A DNA stretch of 64,000 nucleotides from Desulfolinea sp964487745 (GTDB taxonomy: Bacteria > Chloroflexota > Anaerolineae > Anaerolineales > Villigracilaceae), in assembly GCA_964487745.1 (NCBI GenBank), contig CAZASG010000008.1:46655-110654 (forward strand), read 5' to 3'. The notes beneath the pieces were generated by a model that was given only the letters and a program-made list of their open reading frames with translations, was not told the DNA's origin and did no database searches. This document shows positions 9,045 to 17,060 of this stretch, piece by piece. The translations under genes were made by a program, and so were the position numbers. Every line of letters begins with the position of its first letter. Position 1 is the stretch's first letter.

Positions 9045-9620
9045 TTATCCGATTACAGTGCCGATCAAATAAAGTGCAGGATAGAAAAAAATCCAGACCA
9101 CGTCGACAAAGTGCCAGTAGACTGCGCAGGCTTCAACAGCCCAATGTTTTTCAGCTGTATAAAGCCCTTTGCGCCCGTTACGGTAAACGATGAAAAGGAA
9201 GATCACGCCTGTGAGTACATGAAAAGCATGCATTCCCGTCATCATGTAAAACATCGCTCCATGAGCGCCGTCTCCAGGACCGAAGGGAGCCAACTGCCAC
9301 TCTACACCGACAACTCCTACAAGGAAGAGCACGCCTAAAATAAGTGTAATCAGCGTTCCCCGAAGGAAAGTTTTTTGATCGCCATGCGCCATAGCTGTCT
9401 CAGCTCTGTTCATGAAGAAAGAGCTGACCAACAGAACACCTGTAACGATAAGACCCAGAGTCTGATCCAGGTGGGGGCGGGTATTTCCCATCAAGTAGAA
9501 ACGAGAGACCAATAAGCCGCCAAAAACGAAGGCATCCGAGAAAAGGAAGAGCCACAATCCCATGCGGTTCGTCCCTGTTTTATATTGATAACTGGTACGA
9601 TCTACAGCCGAAGTAGCCAT
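9045..9620 (-). CDS. coxC: Cytochrome c oxidase subunit III
   Basis: 191 residues with five TM segments, as in the short bacterial subunit III. Typical motifs are MGLWLFLFSDAFVFGG near the start and GMHAFHVLTG ... VYWHFVDVVWIF near the end. It stabilises the catalytic core of the membrane-bound oxidase. The ATG overlaps the subunit IV stop by one base (TAATG), pointing to coupled translation. A terminator-like hairpin follows. Confidence 0.93.
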   Translation of the reverse strand: MATSAVDRTSYQYKTGTNRMGLWLFLFSDAFVFGGLLVSRFYLMGNTRPHLDQTLGLIVTGVLLVSSFFMNRAETAMAHGDQKTFLRGTLITLILGVLFLVGVVGVEWQLAPFGPGDGAHGAMFYMMTGMHAFHVLTGVIFLFIVYRNGRKGLYTAEKHWAVEACAVYWHFVDVVWIFFYPALYLIGTVIG

Positions 9621-9826
9621 TAGTGCTTCTCCTCTTCACTGAATAAACGGGGCAGGTGCATGTAGTGCTGGAGGACAAACCATGCTTTCAGTACCGCGAT
9701 CCCAACAAGGATATACCACCATTGCCCTCCAATGGTCGCGACAAAGTATTCTCCTACGGTCAAGACCGCCAGGATCAAAAAGACATATACTCCGAATTTA
9801 AGGGCTTTGTTTTTCTTATCTTCCAT
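9620..9826 (-). CDS. Small cytochrome c oxidase subunit IV (prokaryotic type)
   Basis: 68 residues with two TM helices (about 11-30 and 35-55), ending in the HYMHLPRLF stretch typical of the short prokaryotic subunit IV family. It lies between coxA and coxC in the operon, with 14 nt after coxA. Its role is thought to be structural. Confidence 0.8.
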   Translation of the reverse strand: MEDKKNKALKFGVYVFLILAVLTVGEYFVATIGGQWWYILVGIAVLKAWFVLQHYMHLPRLFSEEEKH

Positions 9827-9840
9827 TAGATTTTCTCCAC

Positions 9841-11703
9841 TTACTCTGCACCAGCAGACATCTTGATATAGGTGGAACCTTCCAGACCATAATCATAAGG
9901 TTCACCAACGACTTCAAAGGGGTGGTCTGCGTAGTTGTGTTCGGGGATCGGGGTCGGCAACTGCCATTCGGGCGAACGAGAATTCCAGGGATTGGTAGCA
10001 GCTTCCTCGCCACGTTTGACACTTCTCCACATATTGACCACAAAGATCAGCACTGACGTGAAGATCACAAAACCGGCAATGGTGATCAAGAGTTGAGAGA
10101 AGTCAAAATTAAGGGCAGGATCGTAATCCGCGATACGGCGACGCATGCCCAGCAAGCCGATCCGCATCTGACCAAGGGACTGAACATAAAAAGCAGGGAA
10201 CATCAACCAGAAATGCCATTTACCCATTTTTTCGTTGTACATTCTCCCTGTCATCTTCGGGAACCAGTAATAGACTGCTGCGAAGAAGGGGAAAATGAAA
10301 CCGCCAAACATGGTGGCATGGAAGTGACCGACGATCCAGTAGGTATCGTGCAAGTGAAGATCGGTTGCCACTGTGGCGTTGGGCGGTCCTGTCAGACCGC
10401 CGAGGAGGAAGATCGAAACCGCGCCCAATGTAAATAGCATTGGTGTTTGGAAGCTGAGACGACCACGCCAGATCGTACCAACCCAACTAAAGAATTTCAC
10501 GCCTGTGGGTACAGCAACGAGCATAGTACTATACATAAATGGGACACGCAGATATTCTTCCATACCAGCGGTAAACATGTGATGCGCCCAGACGAAGAAG
10601 CCAACGAGGGCGATCGCCATTGAAGAAAGCGCGATCCACTTATAACCGAAGAGTGGTTTACGTGAAAAAACAGGCAGCAATTCGCTGATCATGCCCAATC
10701 CCGGCAGAATGAAGACATAAACCGCTGGATGGGAATAGAACCAGAAGAGATGCTGGAAAAGAATCACGTTACCGCCATTTGCCGGATCAAAGAAGCCCAT
10801 GCCAAAGAGGCGTTGGAACATGACCATCTGGAAAGAAAGGGCGATCAACTGCGTAGCAGTGGCACCTATGATCGCAGTGGCGACTGATGCCCAGACAAAA
10901 ATAGGCATTCGAAAATAATTCATTCCGGGCGCACGCATCCTGATCGTCGTGACGATGATATTTAGCGAACCAAGGATCGAGGACAAACCGATCACATAAA
11001 CGCCCAAAAAGAACATTTGCATCCCCAGAGGGGCGCGGACACTCAATGGCGGATAGGCTGTCCAGCCTGTGTCAAAGCCGCCGAAGAAGAGGCTACTCAC
11101 AACCAGTAAGGCACCGGGAACATTGATCCAATATGCGAAAGCGTTCAAACGCGGAAAAGCCATATCGCTCGCGCCGATCATCAAGGGCACCAAATAGTTG
11201 GACATCGCGCCAATACCAAGCAAGATCGCCGCGATCATGACAATACCGTGCAAACCGATCAAGCTGTTGAAAACACCCAAATCCAAGAATTGCAGTTTTG
11301 CCGCCGCCAACTCAACACGGAAGATCAAAGCAAATGTTCCAGCTAAACCTAAGACAATTACCGAAGTTACACCGTACTGAATACCAATAACTTTGTGATC
11401 CAGCGAAACATTGAAGTATTTCGCCCACCCAGGCAGGCTGGGGTCAGATTCGTGGTGGTCTGATGTCTCTTCACCTTTTGCCCACTTGAACCAATCCGAG
11501 AGAACGCCTGTGCCAGCCATAAAGGTGATCACACCAACAAAAGTACCACCTACCCACACTGGTTCAGGATTCCAGGCTGGCAAGCCCATCAAAACACGGA
11601 TCAGCATTACCAATCCCATGCCCGCAACCGAGCCAAGTACCTGGAAAATGATTCCACGCACCAAACCGAGTGTGAAGAAATTGACTTTTTTCTTTTCTTC
11701 CAT
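9841..11703 (-). CDS. coxA: Cytochrome c oxidase subunit I (A2-type heme-copper oxidase)
   Basis: 620 residues: two extra N-terminal TM segments (about 15-35 and 50-65) followed by the 12-helix core. Heme and CuB ligands are visible: His in SLIGLHGIVMI, WFYSHPAVY (CuB His and the cross-linked Tyr), VWAHHMF and VGHFHATMFGG. Helix VI has YSHPAVY instead of the Glu-containing HPEVY, the hallmark of A2-type proton-pumping oxidases such as the Rhodothermus caa3 enzyme. Reduces O2 to water. The C-terminus is a long soluble tail. Second gene of the coxB-coxA-IV-coxC operon. Confidence 0.96.
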   Translation of the reverse strand: MEEKKKVNFFTLGLVRGIIFQVLGSVAGMGLVMLIRVLMGLPAWNPEPVWVGGTFVGVITFMAGTGVLSDWFKWAKGEETSDHHESDPSLPGWAKYFNVSLDHKVIGIQYGVTSVIVLGLAGTFALIFRVELAAAKLQFLDLGVFNSLIGLHGIVMIAAILLGIGAMSNYLVPLMIGASDMAFPRLNAFAYWINVPGALLVVSSLFFGGFDTGWTAYPPLSVRAPLGMQMFFLGVYVIGLSSILGSLNIIVTTIRMRAPGMNYFRMPIFVWASVATAIIGATATQLIALSFQMVMFQRLFGMGFFDPANGGNVILFQHLFWFYSHPAVYVFILPGLGMISELLPVFSRKPLFGYKWIALSSMAIALVGFFVWAHHMFTAGMEEYLRVPFMYSTMLVAVPTGVKFFSWVGTIWRGRLSFQTPMLFTLGAVSIFLLGGLTGPPNATVATDLHLHDTYWIVGHFHATMFGGFIFPFFAAVYYWFPKMTGRMYNEKMGKWHFWLMFPAFYVQSLGQMRIGLLGMRRRIADYDPALNFDFSQLLITIAGFVIFTSVLIFVVNMWRSVKRGEEAATNPWNSRSPEWQLPTPIPEHNYADHPFEVVGEPYDYGLEGSTYIKMSAGAE

Positions 11704-11725
11704 CTTTTATGCTCCTCTTTCTTCC

Positions 11726-12736
11726 TTACTCGCTTAAACTTTCGATGAATTCAATCACATCGTGAATTTGATCTTCGGTCATGCCCGCGCCAGTTGGCGG
11801 CATGATAACTTTGTCATACCCTTCAACGATCGTTGCCTGTGGATCAAGAATGGATTCAGCAAGATAAGCATCATCAACAACAACGGTCGTTCCATCAGTT
11901 AGAGTCTCTGTGCTTTCATACAGTCCATACCAGGAGGGACCGATGCTCTCGCTACCATCGAGGGAGTGACAAGCCTGACAACCAAATTGCAACGTAAGCT
12001 CTGCTCCACGCTCAGCGGCATCTCCAGTAGGCTCTTCTGTTTGCTCTGCAACCCAAGCTTCAAAATCATCCACTTCCATGACGATTACATCTGAAAGCAT
12101 ATAAGCATGCTCCAAACCACAAAGTTCTGCACAGCGGACGACATAATTCCCGACTTCTGTTGGTGTAACGCGCAACTCACGCTCCATTCCCTCACCAGGA
12201 AGGGCGTCCTGTTTTACGCGAAATTCAGGAACCCAAAAGGAGTGGATCACATCCGTCGACGTCAGCATCAGGAGCGCCTGACGATCAACTGGCAGGCGCA
12301 ATTCAGAAGACGAAAAGCCATAGTCTTCATAATCAAAACGCCATGTCCACTGAGATCCCACTACCGTAATATTGTAAGCATTGGGGTCTGCACGACGAGT
12401 TTCTGCTAAAGCATTTGCTCCTAGATAAGCAAAATACAGGACCGTAATTAGAGGAACTATCGTCCAGACAATTTCCAATCCTGTATGACCTTCAAAGTGA
12501 TCCCCATCCTTATTTTCACCCGGCTTTTGACGAAAAGCCACAAAACTATAAAGCATAAAGCCCATAATTAAAGAAAACAGGAAAGAGATTACCCAGACGT
12601 GTTGTCGGAACAGGATATCAATCGCCTCGCCTTGCACACTGGCAAGTGCAGGCATATAATCCAGATTGTCCAGACCGTAGCCGATCAACGCAGTTAAAAC
12701 TGCGACCAATATAGCCACTCTAACAAAGTGTTTCAT
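11726..12736 (-). CDS. coxB: Cytochrome c oxidase subunit II fused to cytochrome c
   Basis: 336 residues. An N-terminal membrane segment, a second helix pair (about 45-70 and 90-110), the CuA cupredoxin domain with VRCAELCGLEHAYM (C-x3-C-x3-H-x2-M), then a C-terminal cytochrome c with CQACH and the PPTGAGM distal Met region. This is the caa3 arrangement, so electrons enter through the attached heme c. The start has GGAGGAG 7 nt upstream. First gene of the structural operon; it diverges from the tetraheme lipoprotein. Confidence 0.95.
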   Translation of the reverse strand: MKHFVRVAILVAVLTALIGYGLDNLDYMPALASVQGEAIDILFRQHVWVISFLFSLIMGFMLYSFVAFRQKPGENKDGDHFEGHTGLEIVWTIVPLITVLYFAYLGANALAETRRADPNAYNITVVGSQWTWRFDYEDYGFSSSELRLPVDRQALLMLTSTDVIHSFWVPEFRVKQDALPGEGMERELRVTPTEVGNYVVRCAELCGLEHAYMLSDVIVMEVDDFEAWVAEQTEEPTGDAAERGAELTLQFGCQACHSLDGSESIGPSWYGLYESTETLTDGTTVVVDDAYLAESILDPQATIVEGYDKVIMPPTGAGMTEDQIHDVIEFIESLSE

Positions 12737-13052
12737 CTACATACTCCTCCATACTTCAGCATATCTCTAGATTGCCGGGGAAATCCTTTATTACGAAGAA
12801 GGCATCTCCGCCTTCAATCGCCTTTCGACACCCAATCCGCCCCTAATAATGAACAGGGATCAAGCGAATCTATACTGACAACCACTATATCAAGAAGCCC
12901 TTTTCTTGTCACTCACCCGCACCATCACCCAAAGAGATGATATTCGAATCACCCCTTCGGTCACGTGAAATAACCCCCAATTTAGATAAGATTACAAGTA
13001 TTATATTAAGGAAAGATTAAAATCCCTTGTTACTCTATTTAAGGAACTGCGC
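12737..13052. other. Divergent intergenic region, coxB / tetraheme lipoprotein
   Basis: 316 bases between divergent starts. No coding potential seen. A small hairpin (GAAGGC, 6-nt loop, GCCTTC; 12798-12815) is present. The right third is AT-rich, with TATTATATT near 12999-13010 as a possible -10 region for the lipoprotein gene. Both genes probably start here and may share control. Confidence 0.4.
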
Positions 13053-15077
13053 ATGAAAAAACTACATTTGTCATTCGCCTTATTACTGCTCTTGGTAACA
13101 GTCCTTGTAGCAGGATGCGAGGCACCTGCCACATTAACTGTTGAGCCGTCTCCTGTGTCTGAAGAGGCGACAGCCCCGGAAGAAACTCCTGAACCCGAAG
13201 ATACATCTTCAGAACAAGAAATGGAAACTGAAGAAGATATGCATGGCGCAGCTGCCAAGGCAGTTGATCTGATCGGCGCCTGGGTTGAAGCTGGCGCATC
13301 TGAGACAGATGCTTTCGACTATACAGGTGTTGATGGGAATACCTATCAAGCCACCTTTGAAGTCGATGTGCTTCCGCTTTTCACTGAAAACAACCTCTGG
13401 TTCGATGGCGCACAGGCATGCTCGGGCTGTCACTTCGCCAACTCTGAGAACTCCTACCATGAAATGGACCTTACATCCTATGCAGGGTTGATGCTCGGCG
13501 GCGATATCCTTTCTGAGCCCCCAGGAGTACCCCTCTTCGGTCAGTCTGAAGTCAGCGCTTCCGATTTCGACTGGGATCATTCCAAGATGCGCAGCCGCCT
13601 GCGTGACAATCGCATGCCTCCCGGATGGGAATTTGATATCACCGAAGAGAACCGTGACGGGCTCTGTGTCGAGGTCTCTGCTAACGGTGTCACCGTCCTC
13701 CCCGGCGAATACGGCTGTGAACTCAACGGTCTCGGTGTCATCGCTGCCTGGGTTGAGGGCGGCGCTCCTGAAACCGATGCTTTCGAATACGGTGGCGCAG
13801 AACTCACTTTCGAGCGTGACGTGTTGCCCTTCTTCACCGAGAACGATATGTGGTTCGAAGGTTCGCAAGCCTGCATAGGTTGTCATTTCGCCAACTCCGA
13901 GAGCTCTTACCACGAGATGGATCTCAGCTCCTATGCTGGTTTGATGTCCGGGGGTGATGTGCTCTCCGAGCCCCCAGGAGTACCTTTGTTCGGTCAATCC
14001 GCTGTTGGCGAGACCGACTACGATTGGGAACACTCCAAGATGAAGGCACGCTTGCGTGACAACCGCATGGCTCCCGGCTGGGAATTCGACATCACAGAAG
14101 AAAATCGCGATGGACCTCTCGTTCTCCACGGTGAAGCGATTGTTGAAGATGAAAGCGCCAACTTATACGGCGAAGGTCAATGCAAAGTTAAAGCCGTTGA
14201 CCTGATCGGCGCCTGGGCTGATGCTGGCGCTCCCGAAGGCGATGCCTTTGATTTCACTGACGCCGATGGAGAAGATTGCGAAGCCACCTTCGAAGCCGAT
14301 GTTCTGCCGCTCTTCACCGAGAACAATCTCTGGTTCGATGGCGCGCAGGCCTGCTCGGGCTGTCACTTCGCCAACTCCGAAAACTCCTACCATGAGATGG
14401 ACCTCACATCCTACGCTGGTTTGATGCTCGGCGGCGATGTCCTCTCCGAACCGCCCGGCGTTCCCCTCTTCGGGCAGTCTGAAGTCAGCGCATCTGATTT
14501 CGACTGGGATCACTCCAAAATGCGCAGCCGCCTCCGCGACAACCGCATGCCCCCCGGATGGGAATTCGACATCACCGAAGAGAACCGTGATGGACTCTGT
14601 GTCGAAGTCTCTGCTGACGGTGTCACCGTCCTCCCCGGCGAATATGGCTGTGAACTCAACGGTCTCGGCGTCATCGCTGCCTGGGTCGATGGCGGCGCTC
14701 CTGAAACCGATGCTTTCGAGTACGGTGATGCAGAACTCACCTTCGAGCGCGACGTACTGCCCTTCTTCACCGAGAATAATATGTGGTTCGAAGGCTCACA
14801 GGCTTGCATCGGCTGTCACTTCGCCAACTCCGAAAGCTCCTACCACGAGATGGACCTCAGCTCCTACGCTGGTTTGATGTCCGGTGGCGACGTACTCTCC
14901 GAGCCTCCTGGAGTTCCCCTCTTCGGTCAGTCTGCTGTTGGTGAGACCGACTACGATTGGGAGCACTCCAAAATGAAAGCACGCCTGCGCGATAACCGCA
15001 TGGCTCCCGGATGGGAATTCGATATCACTGAAGAAAATCGTGATGGACCTATGATCCTCGCAGGGAAGATGAAATAA
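13053..15077 (+). CDS. Tetraheme c-type cytochrome lipoprotein with tandem repeats
   Basis: 674 residues. A signal peptide with lipobox (LVAGC) is followed by a T/P/E-rich linker. Then come four homologous units, each with a CxxCH heme site in a WFDGAQACSGCHF or WFEGSQACIGCHF context and a conserved end (RDNRMPPGWEFDITEENRDG, or MAPGW) whose Met may be the distal ligand. The units alternate A-B-A-B. The AB pair is duplicated with an exact 933-bp offset: heme cysteine codons at 13419, 13872, 14352 and 14805. It should be an outward-facing electron carrier anchored by lipid. Divergent from the caa3 operon, so a donor role to that oxidase is a reasonable guess. Not matched to a named family. Confidence 0.8.
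   Translation: MKKLHLSFALLLLLVTVLVAGCEAPATLTVEPSPVSEEATAPEETPEPEDTSSEQEMETEEDMHGAAAKAVDLIGAWVEAGASETDAFDYTGVDGNTYQATFEVDVLPLFTENNLWFDGAQACSGCHFANSENSYHEMDLTSYAGLMLGGDILSEPPGVPLFGQSEVSASDFDWDHSKMRSRLRDNRMPPGWEFDITEENRDGLCVEVSANGVTVLPGEYGCELNGLGVIAAWVEGGAPETDAFEYGGAELTFERDVLPFFTENDMWFEGSQACIGCHFANSESSYHEMDLSSYAGLMSGGDVLSEPPGVPLFGQSAVGETDYDWEHSKMKARLRDNRMAPGWEFDITEENRDGPLVLHGEAIVEDESANLYGEGQCKVKAVDLIGAWADAGAPEGDAFDFTDADGEDCEATFEADVLPLFTENNLWFDGAQACSGCHFANSENSYHEMDLTSYAGLMLGGDVLSEPPGVPLFGQSEVSASDFDWDHSKMRSRLRDNRMPPGWEFDITEENRDGLCVEVSADGVTVLPGEYGCELNGLGVIAAWVDGGAPETDAFEYGDAELTFERDVLPFFTENNMWFEGSQACIGCHFANSESSYHEMDLSSYAGLMSGGDVLSEPPGVPLFGQSAVGETDYDWEHSKMKARLRDNRMAPGWEFDITEENRDGPMILAGKMK
13263..15057 (+). 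repeat. 933-bp direct tandem duplication inside the cytochrome gene
   Basis: The segment from the GTTGATCTGATCGGCGCCTG motif at 13263 recurs at 14196. Long stretches are near-identical in DNA as well as protein, and each copy holds two heme units. The short linker at about 14118-14190 is the least similar part. Confidence 0.85.
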
Positions 15078-15086
15078 CCTGATGCA

Positions 15087-15118
15087 AAAAAGTGGTGGCG
15101 AATTCGCCACCACTTTTT
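15087..15118 (+). terminator. Terminator after the tetraheme gene
   Basis: Perfect 32-base palindrome (16-bp arms centred on GAATTC) with A5/T5 ends, 9 nt after the stop. It could also act for the minus strand. Confidence 0.85.
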
Positions 15119-15126
15119 ATTTTCGT

Positions 15127-15230
15127 AACGCTCGTGCCCTCGCTTGCTACCGTTCAAAGTTATTGGTAAAGCACACCGGGCGCGGCACCCCTTCTCTCGA
15201 AACAGAAGCAGGTTCAAATCCCCGAGCGTT
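15127..15230 (+). other. tRNA-like fossil (doubtful)
   Basis: An 8-base complementary pair (AACGCTCG 15127-15134, CGAGCGTT 15223-15230) encloses a D-arm-like TTGGTAAAGC and a T-loop-like GGTTCAAATCC. The anticodon arm and T stem do not pair properly, so it is not a working tRNA. A further AAATCCCC/GGGGATTT hairpin (15216-15240) overlaps the end and reaches the stop of the next gene. Confidence 0.25.
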
Positions 15231-15238
15231 GCGGGGAT

Positions 15239-16402
15239 TTAGTCCGAATAGGCGTAGATAACACCATCAATATCGCCGAAGTAGAGCCATCCGCCAGAGA
15301 CGGTCAATCCATCCCGCGGTGTGATACCAGTGGGGATCTGCCACAGAGCCGTGCCATCTAGCGCATTTAGCGCCATGATATCACCGTGCTGCGTAAGCAT
15401 GTAGAGCTCATCCTGAATACGCACAGGCGCACCCATGACGTAATTGAAGGTACCTTCAGGAATATTATGCTTCCAAATGAGATCGCCAGTGGCGATCTCA
15501 TAAGCATAAATAACGGTGTTCGCCGAGCCGAAATAAACGGTATCACCAACACCCAACATGGACGGAACCCAATTGCCCGTATCGCGCCGCCAGATGGCTT
15601 CGCCGGTCTGCGCATCAACACCCGTTACAAAGTCCTGATAAGCGATGTACACCACTGCATCTTCTGTGGCATAGAGTTTCTTTGCAAAACCATCGACAGA
15701 TTCGTAGACCCAATGCTCTTCGCCACTTTGTGCATCCAGCGCATAAATACGCATCGGACCTCCCTCATCCACATCAATCTCAGGAGCGTAGTAGCTACCA
15801 CCAACATATAGCGTGTCGCCGGAAAGGGTTGGCGTCTGAAGGATGTAATTATCGCTTTCAAAAGACCAGATTTCGCTGCCATCATTGGGATTAAGCACAA
15901 ACAACTTGGCTTTTCCTTCGGGGTTTGAATCCAGTCCGGGGCCGACAAAAGTGGTGGGGACATAAAGAACATCATTCGCGATCAGGGGGCGCACCTGCAT
16001 ATCAACGCCGAGGTCTACTTGCCATTTCGTTTTCCCTGAGCGGGCATCGAGGGCAGCCAACTTACCACCCTGCATCCCGACAAAGATAAGCTTTCCGTCT
16101 GTTGCAAAGGCACGTTCCCAAACACCCGCTTCTCCGGCGAACTCCCAAAGCAGCTTGCCAGACTTCGCATTCAAAGCTGTGAGCGTTCCATCATGGGGGA
16201 TGAAAACGAGCACATCGTCAATTCGAAGTGGTGTCTGATTGATCGCACCGTCGGATTCATAGCGCCACTGCAACTCAAGGGACTCCCCGTTCAGAGGAAG
16301 TTCTGCTTTATCAGCACTGCAACCACTGACAAAAAAAATGCTGAGAAAGCTTACGAGAAGCACCCAGCGAAAAAGTTTTTTATGTTTTGATCTAGTTAGC
16401 AT
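15239..16402 (-). CDS. PQQ-like beta-propeller lipoprotein
   Basis: 387 residues. Signal peptide with lipobox VSGC, then about seven PQQ-type blades; the repeated pattern is ALNAKSGKLLWEF, ALDARSGKTKWQV, VLNPNDGSEIWSF, ALDAQSGEEHWVY, GVDAQTGEAIWRR. The family includes BamB-like scaffolds and PQQ enzymes, but no catalytic set is seen, so a binding or scaffold role is more likely. The start has GGAG 12 nt upstream, within the end of the response regulator gene seven bases away. Third gene of a kinase, regulator, lipoprotein operon, so it may be a surface part of that signalling unit. Confidence 0.85.
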   Translation of the reverse strand: MLTRSKHKKLFRWVLLVSFLSIFFVSGCSADKAELPLNGESLELQWRYESDGAINQTPLRIDDVLVFIPHDGTLTALNAKSGKLLWEFAGEAGVWERAFATDGKLIFVGMQGGKLAALDARSGKTKWQVDLGVDMQVRPLIANDVLYVPTTFVGPGLDSNPEGKAKLFVLNPNDGSEIWSFESDNYILQTPTLSGDTLYVGGSYYAPEIDVDEGGPMRIYALDAQSGEEHWVYESVDGFAKKLYATEDAVVYIAYQDFVTGVDAQTGEAIWRRDTGNWVPSMLGVGDTVYFGSANTVIYAYEIATGDLIWKHNIPEGTFNYVMGAPVRIQDELYMLTQHGDIMALNALDGTALWQIPTGITPRDGLTVSGGWLYFGDIDGVIYAYSD

Positions 16403-16409
16403 TAAAAAA

Positions 16410-17060
16410 TCACTCCATTGAGCTGATCAGATTAAGTCGAGCTGCCTTGCTGACAGCTTCTGTCCTGTTCGATGCTTTAAGTTTATCGAGAATTTTACGC
16501 ACGTGGGTTTTAACCGTGTTGCTGGAAATAAAAAGCTGTTTTGAGATCTGTGCGGTTGTTTGTCCTTTTGCAAGACAATGTAAAACATCCAACTCGCGTG
16601 TCGTCAGGACAGGCCTTGTTTGCGTATCATCCTGCGAACTGCCAACGACCCTAAAAACCTGACGAGTGACCTCCGGCGAGATCACTGACTTCCCTTCCAT
16701 GACTAACGATATGGCGTTTCGCAAATCCTGTGGCTCAGCGTTCTTGAGCAAATAACCGTCTGCGCCAGCCTGGATCGCCCCGATCAGATCGTGATGTTCT
16801 TCCGAGATCGTCAACATCAGGATGCGGCATTTTTCACAAGCACGCAAGGCTTTTACCGTTTCCACCCCGTCCATGACGGGCATATTCACATCCATCAGAA
16901 CCAGATCTGGCTTTGTGCGAGAAATAAGCTTGAGCGCATCCCTGCCATTGGATGCATCCCCAACCACTTGAATACCCCTCATCTCGGAAAGCAAACTTAT
17001 CAACCCCCGCCGAAAGAGCGTATGGTCATCCACAACTACGACGCGCGTATCTCCTCTCAC
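16410..17060 (-). CDS. NarL/FixJ-family response regulator
   Basis: 216 residues. Receiver domain with the acidic pair VVVDDH, the phospho-acceptor Asp in DLVLMDVNMP, the Thr in LTIS and Lys in LLKNA, followed by a LuxR-type HTH (LTTRELDVLHCLAKG ... SSNTVKTHVRKILDKL). It binds DNA once phosphorylated. GTG start overlaps the kinase stop (GTGA), so the pair is translationally coupled. Target genes are unknown; the nearby cox and cytochrome genes are plausible. Confidence 0.93.
   Translation of the reverse strand: MRGDTRVVVVDDHTLFRRGLISLLSEMRGIQVVGDASNGRDALKLISRTKPDLVLMDVNMPVMDGVETVKALRACEKCRILMLTISEEHHDLIGAIQAGADGYLLKNAEPQDLRNAISLVMEGKSVISPEVTRQVFRVVGSSQDDTQTRPVLTTRELDVLHCLAKGQTTAQISKQLFISSNTVKTHVRKILDKLKASNRTEAVSKAARLNLISSME

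Noticed and set aside
13209..14129. 306-codon open frame on the minus strand
   Set aside because: Antisense shadow of the repeated cytochrome gene; no signal peptide, motif or ribosome site, and the plus-strand product has four CxxCH sites.
13263..15057. Possible CRISPR or other short-repeat array
   Set aside because: The repeat is a 933-bp coding duplication, not short repeats with unique spacers. No CRISPR array or cas gene was seen.
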